A stretch of 13,280 nt of DNA from JANYJJ01 sp043749975 (GTDB lineage Bacteria > Pseudomonadota > Gammaproteobacteria > Burkholderiales > Burkholderiaceae_C): assembly GCA_043749975.1 (NCBI GenBank), contig JAYVCL010000267.1:1-13280 (forward strand). Direction: 5' to 3'. The translations under genes and the position numbers were made by a program. This document shows positions 1-7,121 of this stretch, in pieces. The notes under the pieces are model-generated. The model did no database searches. It was given only the letters and a program-made list of their open reading frames with translations, and was not told where the DNA came from. The stretch's first letter is position 1. Each line of letters starts with the position of its first letter.

Positions 1-1495
1 TTTCACGCTGCGTCAGGGCCGAGATCACCAGCCCGGCCTGGTTCAGTTGATCCAGGTAATGCACGTTGGCCTCGTAGCGGTGGCGATGCCGCTCGGTCAC
101 CACGTCGCCGTAAATCTCGTGCGCCAAGGTGCCGGGTTTGACATCTGAGCTTTGCGCGCCCAGGCGCATGGTGCCGCCGAGGTTGGAGTTGACGTCGCGC
201 TTCTGGATCGAGCCGTCGGCGTCTTGCCATTCTTCGATCAACGCAATCACCGGGTGCTGCGTTGCGGGCTCGAACTCGGTGCTGTTGGCGTCTGCCAGGC
301 CGGCCTTGTGGCGCGCGTATTCAATCGTGGCCACCTGCATGCCCAGGCAAATACCGAGGTAGGGCAGCTTGTGCTCGCGCGCGAACTGCGCCGTCAGCAC
401 CTTGCCCTCGACACCGCGCTTGCCGAAGCCGCCGGGCACCAGAATCGCGTCGAAGCCTTCGAGTTGCGACACGTTGGCCGCAGTCAGCGTTTCAGAGTCG
501 ACGTATTCGATGTTGATCCGCGCGTGGTTGTGGATGCCGGCGTGGCGCAGCGCCTCATTCAGCGACTTGTACGAGTCCGACAAGTCGGTGTATTTGCCGC
601 TGATGGCGATGCGCACTTCACGCTGCGGATGCTCCACCTCGTGCACCAGCGCATCCCAGCGCTTCAGGTTGGCCGGCGGCGTGTTGATGCGAAGCTTGTC
701 GCAGATCAGCCCGTCCAGGCCCTGCTCGTGCAGCATGCGCGGCACCTTGTAGATGGTGTCCACGTCCCACATCGATATCACGCCCCATTCGGGCACGTTG
801 GTGAACAGCGAAATCTTTTCGCGTTCCTCGTCGGGAATGGCGCGGTCGGCGCGGCACAGCAGCACATCGGCCTGGATGCCGATTTCGCGCAGTTTTTGCG
901 CGGTGTGCTGCGTGGGTTTGGTTTTCAATTCACCGGCTGCGGCAATCCACGGCACGTAGGTCAGGTGGACGAAGGCGCTGTTGTTCTGGCCCATGCGCAG
1001 GCTCATCTGGCGCACCGCTTCCAGGAACGGCAGCGACTCGATGTCGCCCACCGTGCCGCCCACCTCGACGATGGCCACATCGACCGCGGTGTCGGTGCCG
1101 ATGCCTGCTCCGCGCTTGATGAAATCCTGAATTTCGTTGGTGACATGCGGGATCACCTGCACGGTCTTGCCGAGGTAGTCGCCGCGCCGCTCTTTCTCCA
1201 ACACGCTCTTGTAGATCTGGCCGGTGGTGAAGTTGTTCGACTTCTTCATCTTGGTGGTGATGAAGCGCTCGTAATGGCCGAGGTCGAGGTCGGTTTCGGC
1301 GCCGTCGTCGGTGACGAACACCTCGCCGTGCTGAAACGGCGACATCGTGCCCGGGTCGACGTTCAGGTAGGGGTCGAGCTTGATGAGGGTGACTTTGAGG
1401 CCGCGCGACTCAAGGATGGCGGCGAGCGAAGCCGCCGCAATGCCCTTGCCCAGCGAGGACACCACGCCGCCGGTCACAAAGACGAACTTGGTCAT
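1..1495 (-). CDS. pyrG: CTP synthase (glutamine-hydrolysing), C-terminus cut by window edge
   Basis: Makes CTP from UTP, ATP and glutamine-derived ammonia, the last step of pyrimidine nucleotide synthesis in the cytosol. About 498 residues are visible; the family is usually about 545-555, so roughly 50 C-terminal residues lie outside the window. The N-terminus MTKFVFVTGGVVSSLGKGIA is the classic synthetase P-loop start. It is followed by GEVFVTDDGAETDLDLGHYE (UTP/Mg site region) and VEVGGTVGDIES. The glutamine amidotransferase domain follows, with the nucleophile elbow GICLGMQVA placing the catalytic Cys at about residue 383 (codon 347-349). The His-Pro-Glu part of the triad would be in the missing end. 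The ATG at 1495-1493 is fixed by the conserved N-terminus; no clear Shine-Dalgarno precedes it. It lies 49 nt downstream of the alpha/beta hydrolase and may be transcribed both by read-through and from its own promoter. Confidence 0.97.
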   Translation of the reverse strand, partial: MTKFVFVTGGVVSSLGKGIAAASLAAILESRGLKVTLIKLDPYLNVDPGTMSPFQHGEVFVTDDGAETDLDLGHYERFITTKMKKSNNFTTGQIYKSVLEKERRGDYLGKTVQVIPHVTNEIQDFIKRGAGIGTDTAVDVAIVEVGGTVGDIESLPFLEAVRQMSLRMGQNNSAFVHLTYVPWIAAAGELKTKPTQHTAQKLREIGIQADVLLCRADRAIPDEEREKISLFTNVPEWGVISMWDVDTIYKVPRMLHEQGLDGLICDKLRINTPPANLKRWDALVHEVEHPQREVRIAISGKYTDLSDSYKSLNEALRHAGIHNHARINIEYVDSETLTAANVSQLEGFDAILVPGGFGKRGVEGKVLTAQFAREHKLPYLGICLGMQVATIEYARHKAGLADANSTEFEPATQHPVIALIEEWQDADGSIQKRDVNSNLGGTMRLGAQSSDVKPGTLAHEIYGDVVTERHRHRYEANVHYLDQLNQAGLVISALTQRE

Positions 1496-1504
1496 TTGAG
1501 CTGC

Positions 1505-1524
1505 GCATTTGCGATCACAAATGC
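1505..1524. promoter_or_regulatory. 20-bp near-perfect palindrome in the pyrG leader
   Basis: GCATTTGCGATCACAAATGC has 7-bp arms (GCATTTG/CAAATGC) and an inner GATC that is also symmetric, so only one base pair breaks the symmetry. It starts 9 nt upstream of the pyrG ATG and lies downstream of a TATAAT box. It could be a dimeric repressor operator, or an RNA hairpin covering the ribosome-binding region of pyrG. No T-run follows on either strand, so a terminator is unlikely. The regulator is unknown. Confidence 0.5.
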
Positions 1525-1541
1525 CTTGGTGGTAAAGCGCG

Positions 1542-1547
1542 ATTATA
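1542..1547 (-). promoter_or_regulatory. Candidate -10 box for pyrG
   Basis: On the minus strand this reads TATAAT, a perfect sigma-70 -10 hexamer. It overlaps the TAA stop of the hydrolase and lies about 50 nt before the pyrG start. The -35 region at 17-18 bp spacing (CGGTAC or TCGGTA) is weak, so the promoter would be weak or activator-dependent. In such GC-rich DNA an exact TATAAT just before a gene is suggestive but not proof. Confidence 0.4.
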
Positions 1548-2391
1548 GGTGTGGGGTTGCGCGTGTACCGAGCGTGGACGGGGCCGAAAACAGCGCCAGC
1601 CAGCGCAGCACTTCTGCCGCTGTTTCGGCCGGCTTCTCGAATGGAAACAGATGCGATCCGTCGATCCAGGAGACCTGTTCGTGCGTCAGCCGCTGCGTGG
1701 CGCGCATGCCGACCTGACGCACCTCGTTCGATTGGGTGCCGCCGATGAAAGCCATCGGACACTGCAAAGGGTGGCCGCGCAGCAAGCGGCCCATGTGGTG
1801 CGGCAAGGTGTTGTAGATGGCGGTTTCGATGTCACGCCGAAACGCCAGCGTGTGCCCCTTTGCCGCGGGCTCCAGGCCGCAGGCGATGTAGTCGTGCAGC
1901 ACCTCGGGATGCCAGCGCGCGAACATGGGTTTGTCCGCAAAGTGCTTGAACGCAGCCTCGGTGCTCGGCCAGTGCTGGCGGCGGCGCTTCGAGACATGGC
2001 CAGGCGAAAAAAAGCGTTCGCCGATTCCAGTGGCCTTGGCCAGTTGCAGCGCCCGCGCGAGCAGGCCGGTCAGCAAGGGCGAGTCGACCAGCACCACGCC
2101 GCGCACCAGGTCGGGCCGCTGGGCTGCGGCCAGCACGCTCACATAACCGCCCAGCGAATGGCCGACCAGGAACGCCGGCTCGGTGCATTCACGCTCGATG
2201 AGATGGATCAACTCGTTGCGCAGGCCCGGCCAGTTGCTGCTGGGCGGGTGCAACGGGTCGTGGCCGAATTTTTCGACTGCGGCAACTTTGTAGCCTGCCG
2301 TTCGCCACGCTTCAAACAGGCTGCGATAGGTGTCGGCCGGGAAGCCGTTGGCGTGGGAGAAGACGATGCTGCGAGACGGCTCGGAATGCAT
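1543..2391 (-). CDS. Alpha/beta hydrolase fold protein, substrate unknown
   Basis: A 282-residue soluble alpha/beta hydrolase. The strand-1 region IVFSHANGFPADTY with HANGF is typical of an oxyanion-hole loop. The nucleophile elbow is GHSLGGY with Ser79, and the catalytic His is probably His247 in DGSHLFPFEKP. The acid is unclear: either Asp103 (LVDSP, after the following strand) or Glu223 (GGTQSNEVRQ) could serve. No signal peptide or membrane segment is seen, so it is probably cytosolic. The ATG at 2391 overlaps the TGA of the upstream peptidase gene by one base (TGATG), with a purine-rich GGGGGAG about 10 nt upstream inside that gene. The frame stays open further upstream, but that part is Arg/Gly-rich shadow sequence, so the ATG at 2391 is preferred. 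Esterase, thioesterase or C-C hydrolase activity cannot be separated from sequence alone. Coupling to the peptidase suggests a shared role or at least shared expression. Confidence 0.88.
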   Translation of the reverse strand: MHSEPSRSIVFSHANGFPADTYRSLFEAWRTAGYKVAAVEKFGHDPLHPPSSNWPGLRNELIHLIERECTEPAFLVGHSLGGYVSVLAAAQRPDLVRGVVLVDSPLLTGLLARALQLAKATGIGERFFSPGHVSKRRRQHWPSTEAAFKHFADKPMFARWHPEVLHDYIACGLEPAAKGHTLAFRRDIETAIYNTLPHHMGRLLRGHPLQCPMAFIGGTQSNEVRQVGMRATQRLTHEQVSWIDGSHLFPFEKPAETAAEVLRWLALFSAPSTLGTRATPHL

Positions 2392-3227
2392 CACACGATC
2401 TTCTCCCCCGGGTGCGTGATCTTGCGCATCGGCTCGTAGCGGGCAGACGCCACGCGCAACGGGTGCTGCGCATCGCCGCCGTCCCACTGCGGGTCGTCGA
2501 TGGACTCGAACACCTGGCGCAGCCGCTGACCCCAGGTGTCGTGGATCATCCTGAAGTACGGGTTCTGGTCGTCGATGCAGACGATCTGCTCGCTCGCCAG
2601 CGCGCCTTGCTCGTACACCAGCAGGTCCAGCGGCAGCCCCACCGACAGGTTTGATTTCAGTGTCGAGTCCATCGACACCAGGGCGCATTTCGCGGCTTCG
2701 TCCAGTTGGGTGGCCGGCGTGATCATGCGGTCGAGCACCGGCTTGCCGTACTTGGATTCGCCCACCTGAAAGTAGCAGGTCTCGCGCGTGGCTTCGATGA
2801 AATTGCCGGCCGAATAGACCAGGAACAGCCGCATGGCTTCACCCGCGATCTGGCCGCCAAAAATCATCGACGCATTGAAGTCGATGCCGGCCGCGTGCAA
2901 CGACGGCCCGTCTTGCTCACGCACACGGCGCACCGCCGCGCCCAGCACGCGCACCGCGTCGAACATGCTTTTGGCATTCCAGATGCTGATCGGGGTTGCG
3001 TTTGCGTCATCGGCGGCGTTGTCGATCTTCTCGACCTGCAAGATCTCGCGCACCGACTGGCTGATCGACAGGTTGCCCGCCGACAGCATCACCATGAAGC
3101 GGTCTCCCGGCTTCTCGTACACCATCATCTTGCGAAAGGTGTTGATCTGGTCCAGCCCGGCATTGGTGCGCGAGTCGGACAAAAAGACGAGGCCGGCATC
3201 GAGTTTGATGCCCACGCAATAGGTCAT
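2391..3227 (-). CDS. anbu: Anbu-type proteasome-like peptidase (predicted Ntn-hydrolase)
   Basis: A 278-residue protein of the bacterial Anbu (ancestral beta-subunit) family, which is related to proteasome beta subunits and HslV. It begins Met-Thr-Tyr-Cys. Removing Met would expose Thr1 as the N-terminal nucleophile, with Asp17 (in FLSDSRTNAG) and Lys32 (in TFRKM) as the other active-site residues in mature numbering. This spacing fits the Thr/Asp/Lys arrangement of proteasomal subunits. The length exceeds HslV (about 175) and fits Anbu with its C-terminal extension. Known Anbu proteins assemble into open, lock-washer-like rings; their substrates are unclear. The ATG overlaps the mutS stop as ATGA and there is no good Shine-Dalgarno, so translation is probably coupled to mutS. 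The usual Anbu partners (transglutaminase-like, alpha-E and ATP-grasp proteins) are not in this window. The shorter betaproteobacterial homologue BPH is a less likely identity. Confidence 0.88.
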   Translation of the reverse strand: MTYCVGIKLDAGLVFLSDSRTNAGLDQINTFRKMMVYEKPGDRFMVMLSAGNLSISQSVREILQVEKIDNAADDANATPISIWNAKSMFDAVRVLGAAVRRVREQDGPSLHAAGIDFNASMIFGGQIAGEAMRLFLVYSAGNFIEATRETCYFQVGESKYGKPVLDRMITPATQLDEAAKCALVSMDSTLKSNLSVGLPLDLLVYEQGALASEQIVCIDDQNPYFRMIHDTWGQRLRQVFESIDDPQWDGGDAQHPLRVASARYEPMRKITHPGEKIV

Positions 3228-5830
3228 GGCTTGGGGTCCGAAAGGAGCTTGAGGCGGTACAGCGCGTCGAGCGCTTCTTTGGGCGACAGCATATCGGGGT
3301 TGATTGCGGCCAGCGCGTTGTCGATGGCCGACGGCTCGCGCACATCCATTGCGGCCGGCGTGGCAAACAAGTCGATCTGCGCGTCACCGGCCCGCTGCTG
3401 CGTTTCAAGCGCCTCCAAGGTGGCGCGCGCCTGTCGCACCAGGCTGGCCGGCATGCCCGCCAGCCGAGCCACCTGCACGCCGTAACTTCGGCTGGCCGGG
3501 CCGGGCTGGATGTCGTGCAAAAAGACGATGTCGTCGACACCGTTCTGGCGAGTTTCTGCGGCCGACACATGCACGTTCAAGGCGCGCTCGTGCTTGACGG
3601 GGAACGCCGTCAGCTCGAAATAGTGGGTCGCAAACAGCGTGAAGGCGCGGCAGCGATCGTGCAAGTGGCTGGCGATGGCACCCGCCAGGGCCAGCCCGTC
3701 GAAGGTCGAGGTGCCGCGGCCGATCTCGTCCATCAGCACCAGCGACTGTTCGGTGGCGCTGTGCAATATGGCGGCGGCCTCGGTCATCTCGACCATGAAG
3801 GTGGACTGCGCATTGGCCAGATCGTCGGCCGCGCCGATGCGGGTGTGGACGGCGTCCATCGGCCCGAGCCGGCAGGCGCTCGCGGGCACGAACGAACCCA
3901 TTGCGGCCAGCAGCGCGATCAGCGCCACCTGCCGCATGAAGGTGCTCTTGCCGCCCATGTTGGGGCCGGTGATGACCAGCATTTTTCGCGACGCGTCGAG
4001 CCAGCAGTCATTGGCCATGAAGTTGCCGGCACTGGTTTCTTGCAGGCGCGCTTCCACCACCGGGTGGCGGCCCGCTTCGATGGCGATGCACGGCTCTTTG
4101 ACGAATTGCGGCCGGCACCAGTTGAGCGTGGCCGCGCGCTCGGCCAGCGCGGCCAAGGCGTCCAGGCTGGCCAGCGCGCGGGCCAAACCGGCCAGCGCTT
4201 CAAGGTGGCTCAGCAATTGATCCACCACTTGCTCGTACAGCAACTTTTCGCGCGCCAGTGAGCGGTCTTGTGCCGACAGTGCCTTGTCCTCGAAGGCTTT
4301 CAGTTCCGGTGTGATGAAGCGCTCGGCGTTCTTCAAGGTCTGGCGGCGCTGGTAGTCGGCTGGCACCTTGGCCACCTGGCTCTGTGTGACCTCGATGTAG
4401 AAGCCGTGCACCTTGTTGAACTGCACCCGCAGGTTGGCGATGCCGCTGCGCGTGCGTTCGCGCGACTCCAGGTCGAGCAGGAAGGCATCGCAGTTTTGCG
4501 TGATGCCCCGCAGCTCGTCGAGCTGAGCATCGAAGCCGCCGGCGATCACGCCGCCGTCGCGCAGCAACACGGCGGGTTCGTCGGCAATCGCCGCGCTCAA
4601 CAGCGATTCGATGTCGCTCGACGGGCTCAAGGCTTCGGCCAGCATGTCGAGCAGCAGCGCCTGGCCGTGAGGCACCCATTTTCGCAACGCGGGCAGCGCG
4701 GCCAGCGTGCTGCGCAGGCTCGTCAGTTCGCGCGGCCGCACCTGGCGCAGGGCGATGCGCGCGGTGATGCGTTCGACATCACTGACGCCGCGCAGCGCGT
4801 CGCGCAGTGTTTGGACGCCATCGGCCATCAAGGCCTCGATCGCGTCGTGCCGCTGTGTGGCGACCGTGCGCGCGCGCAGCGGGTGCGTCAGCCAATGGCG
4901 CAGCACGCGGCTGCCCATGCCGGTGCGGCAGGTGTCCAGCAGCGACAGCAGGGTGGGCGCGTCTTCGCCGCGCAGCGTCTGCGTGAGATCGAGGTTGCGG
5001 TGGGTGGTGGGCGGCAGGTCGAGCAGGTCGGTAGCGCGCTCGACTTCGAGCGTGCGCACGTGCGCCAGCGCCTGGCCTTGCGTGTGCTCGGCATAACTCA
5101 GCAACGCAGCGGCGGCGGCGTGTGCCGTGCCCATGTCTTGCGCGTTGAAGCCGGCCAGGCTGGCCACACGCAACTGCTCGCACAGCTTGCGCTGGCCGAG
5201 CGCGGCATCGAACTGCCACGCCGGGCGGTGCGTGATGGCGATCTTCGCTTGCGTCAACGCCGCCGGAACGTGCTCGCGGTCGACCAACACTTCGGCCGCA
5301 TTCAAGCGCGCCAGCCAACCCGCCAGTTCGCGCTCGGTGCATTCGGTCAGGCCGATTTGCCCTTGCGTCAAACCCAGCCACGCCAGCCCATGCGTGATGG
5401 TGCCGCGCTGTGAGCGTGTGGCCACGGCCAGCAGCAGGGCGTCGCTTTTCTCAGTCAGCAACTCGGTGTCTGTCACGGTGCCGGGCGTGACCACCCGCAC
5501 CACCTTGCGCTCCACCGGGCCCTTGGCCGTGGCCACGTCGCCGACCTGTTCGCAGATGGCCACCGGCTCGCCCAGCTTGATGAGTCTGGCCAAGTAGTTG
5601 TCCAGCGAATGCACCGGCACGCCGGCCATCGCAATCGGTTCGCCGCCGCTGTGCCCGCGGCTGGTCAGCGTGATGTCGAGCAGGCGATTCGCCTTGCGCG
5701 CGTCGTCGAAAAACAGCTCGTAGAAATCGCCCATGCGGTAGAACACGAGCGTGTCGGGGAAATCGGCCTTGATGCGCAGGTACTGCTGCATCATCGGCGT
5801 GTGGTGGGCAAGATCGGTGTCGTTGGGCAT
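3224..5830 (-). CDS. mutS: DNA mismatch repair protein MutS
   Basis: An 868-residue mismatch-recognition ATPase that starts methyl-independent or MutL-directed mismatch repair. The N-terminal domain has the mismatch-probing Phe36-x-Glu38 in GDFYELF, at the same numbers as in E. coli. The C-terminal ABC ATPase has Walker A GPNMGGKST (622-630), Walker B LMDEIGRGTSTFDG with catalytic Glu702, and the THYFELT signature. QIDLF (818-822) is a canonical beta-clamp binding motif, and the ALYRLK end matches the tetramerisation helix. The frame opens at a TTG at 5851, but the ATG at 5830 is chosen because it aligns the N-terminus residue for residue with E. coli MutS. No strong Shine-Dalgarno is seen. 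It is the first gene of a minus-strand operon and overlaps the Anbu gene by 4 nt. All key residues are present, so it should be functional. Confidence 0.97.
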   Translation of the reverse strand: MPNDTDLAHHTPMMQQYLRIKADFPDTLVFYRMGDFYELFFDDARKANRLLDITLTSRGHSGGEPIAMAGVPVHSLDNYLARLIKLGEPVAICEQVGDVATAKGPVERKVVRVVTPGTVTDTELLTEKSDALLLAVATRSQRGTITHGLAWLGLTQGQIGLTECTERELAGWLARLNAAEVLVDREHVPAALTQAKIAITHRPAWQFDAALGQRKLCEQLRVASLAGFNAQDMGTAHAAAAALLSYAEHTQGQALAHVRTLEVERATDLLDLPPTTHRNLDLTQTLRGEDAPTLLSLLDTCRTGMGSRVLRHWLTHPLRARTVATQRHDAIEALMADGVQTLRDALRGVSDVERITARIALRQVRPRELTSLRSTLAALPALRKWVPHGQALLLDMLAEALSPSSDIESLLSAAIADEPAVLLRDGGVIAGGFDAQLDELRGITQNCDAFLLDLESRERTRSGIANLRVQFNKVHGFYIEVTQSQVAKVPADYQRRQTLKNAERFITPELKAFEDKALSAQDRSLAREKLLYEQVVDQLLSHLEALAGLARALASLDALAALAERAATLNWCRPQFVKEPCIAIEAGRHPVVEARLQETSAGNFMANDCWLDASRKMLVITGPNMGGKSTFMRQVALIALLAAMGSFVPASACRLGPMDAVHTRIGAADDLANAQSTFMVEMTEAAAILHSATEQSLVLMDEIGRGTSTFDGLALAGAIASHLHDRCRAFTLFATHYFELTAFPVKHERALNVHVSAAETRQNGVDDIVFLHDIQPGPASRSYGVQVARLAGMPASLVRQARATLEALETQQRAGDAQIDLFATPAAMDVREPSAIDNALAAINPDMLSPKEALDALYRLKLLSDPKP

Positions 5831-5940
5831 GGCTTCAGCAGTGAACGACAACGTCGGGACGGGCCGGGCTCAAAATGATACTGGAGGCTTCGCAGACCGA
5901 TCTGCGGCGGCATCGCAACAATCAACACCAGGGAGACAGC
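5831..5940. promoter_or_regulatory. Divergent promoter region between mutS and the thiolase operon
   Basis: This 110-nt gap must hold both promoters. On the minus strand, TATCAT at 5875-5880 matches five of six -10 bases and could serve mutS, though no good -35 is seen at 16-18 bp. On the plus strand, the overlapping GATACT (5877-5882) is a poor -10 for the thiolase operon. An inverted repeat CGCAGA-CCGA-TCTGCG at 5891-5906 lies between these boxes and the thiolase start and could be an operator. AGGGAGA at 5930-5936 is a good ribosome-binding site for the thiolase. Confidence 0.4.
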
Positions 5941-7119
5941 ATGGCTGAAGCATTCATCGTCGCGGCAGCCCGCACCGCAGGCGGCAAGAAAGGTGGCCGT
6001 CTGGCCGGCTGGCACCCGGTCGATCTGGGCGCACAAATACTGAACGCGCTGGTCGACCGCACGGGTGCCGATCCGGCGCTGGTCGAAGACGTGATCATGG
6101 GCTGCGTCGACCAGGCCGGCGAGCAGGGCGTGAACGTGGCGCGCAATGCGGTGCTGGCTTCGCGCTTGCCGGAGTCGGTGCCGGGCACGTCGATCGACCG
6201 CCAGTGCGGGTCGTCGCAACAGGCGCTGCACTTTGCCGCGCAAGCGGTGATGTCGGGCCAGATGGACGTGGTGATCGCGGCGGGCGTCGAGAGCATGACC
6301 CGCGTGCCGATGGGCATGCCCAGTTCGCTGCCGCAAAAGCACGGTTTCGGTTTCTACATGAGCCTGGTGATTCAGGCGCGCTACCCGAACATCGTTTTCA
6401 GCCAGTTCATGGGGGCCGAGATGATGGCCACGAAGTACGGCCTGAGCAAAGACCAGCTCGACGAATACGCGTTCGCCAGCCACCAGCGCGCGATGGCTGC
6501 CACCCAGGCCGGCGCATTCGCCGATGAGATCGTGCCCGTCGAGGTGCGCATGGCCGACGGCACGTCGAGCGGCGAAATGCACCGCGTCGACGAAGGCATC
6601 CGTTTCAACGCCACGCTGGACGGCATTCGCGCCGTCAAGCTGCTGCAAGAGGGCGGCAGTGTGACGGCCGCCAACGCCAGCCAGGTGTGTGACGGCGCGA
6701 GTGGCGTGATGCTCGTCAGCGAGCGCGGCTTGAAGCTGCTGGGCGTGCAGCCGCTGGCGCGCGTGCACCACATGTCGGTGCTGGGGCACGACCCGGTGAT
6801 CATGCTGGAAGCGCCGCTGCCCGCGACCGAGCGCGCACTGAAGAAGGCCGGCATGCGCATTGCCGACATCGACCTGTTCGAAGTCAATGAAGCCTTCGCC
6901 TCGGTGCCGATGGCATGGCTGAAAGCCAGCGGTGCCGACCCGGCGCGGCTGAACGTGAACGGCGGCGCGATTGCGCTTGGCCACCCGTTGGGCGCGTCGG
7001 GCACCAAACTGATGACGACGCTGCTGCATGCGCTGAAACAGCGCGGCAAGCGCTACGGCTTGCAGACCATGTGCGAAGGCGGCGGCATGGCCAACGTGAC
7101 CATCGTCGAGCGGCTGTGA
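5941..7119 (+). CDS. Thiolase (acetyl-CoA C-acyltransferase), probably degradative
   Basis: A 392-residue thiolase that cleaves 3-ketoacyl-CoA with CoA to acetyl-CoA and a shortened acyl-CoA, or runs the reverse condensation. All active-site residues are visible: Cys89 in DRQCGSSQQA (acyl-enzyme), Asn316 in VNEAFAS, His348 in ALGHPLGASG and Cys378 in MCEGGGMANV. These numbers coincide with the well-studied Zoogloea biosynthetic thiolase. The CGSSQQA loop and GCVDQAGEQGVNVARNA resemble the FadA6-like thiolases of acyl-CoA and sterol-ring degradation more than the PhaA type, so a catabolic role is preferred. The ATG at 5941 has AGGGAGA 4-10 nt upstream; an in-frame ATG at 5875 lies in the promoter region and is rejected. 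It leads a plus-strand operon with the enoyl-CoA hydratase two bases downstream. The acyl chain specificity cannot be read from sequence. Confidence 0.93.
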   Translation: MAEAFIVAAARTAGGKKGGRLAGWHPVDLGAQILNALVDRTGADPALVEDVIMGCVDQAGEQGVNVARNAVLASRLPESVPGTSIDRQCGSSQQALHFAAQAVMSGQMDVVIAAGVESMTRVPMGMPSSLPQKHGFGFYMSLVIQARYPNIVFSQFMGAEMMATKYGLSKDQLDEYAFASHQRAMAATQAGAFADEIVPVEVRMADGTSSGEMHRVDEGIRFNATLDGIRAVKLLQEGGSVTAANASQVCDGASGVMLVSERGLKLLGVQPLARVHHMSVLGHDPVIMLEAPLPATERALKKAGMRIADIDLFEVNEAFASVPMAWLKASGADPARLNVNGGAIALGHPLGASGTKLMTTLLHALKQRGKRYGLQTMCEGGGMANVTIVERL

Positions 7120-7121
7120 GC

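Noticed and set aside
1505..1524. Palindrome before pyrG as an intrinsic terminator of the mutS operon
   Set aside because: No T-run follows the repeat on the minus strand (GCGCAGCTC comes next), so an operator or leader hairpin is more likely.
152..1717. A 521-codon plus-strand open frame across pyrG
   Set aside because: It is antisense to the unmistakable CTP synthase and has no domain of its own.
2392..2688. Upstream extension of the alpha/beta hydrolase frame by 99 residues
   Set aside because: It overlaps the Anbu coding sequence, is Arg/Gly-rich, and has no hydrolase features; the ATG at 2391 has a plausible ribosome-binding site.
5831..5851. TTG start extending MutS by seven residues
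   Set aside because: The ATG at 5830 aligns exactly with the E. coli MutS N-terminus and places Phe36 and Glu38 at their standard numbers.
5875..5940. Earlier in-frame ATG for the thiolase
   Set aside because: The extra 22 residues are not thiolase-like, lie over the promoter region, and the ATG at 5941 has a strong AGGGAGA ribosome-binding site.
5791..7029. A 412-codon minus-strand open frame opposite the thiolase, running across the mutS promoter
   Set aside because: The thiolase with all catalytic residues lies on the plus strand; the antisense product has no family features.
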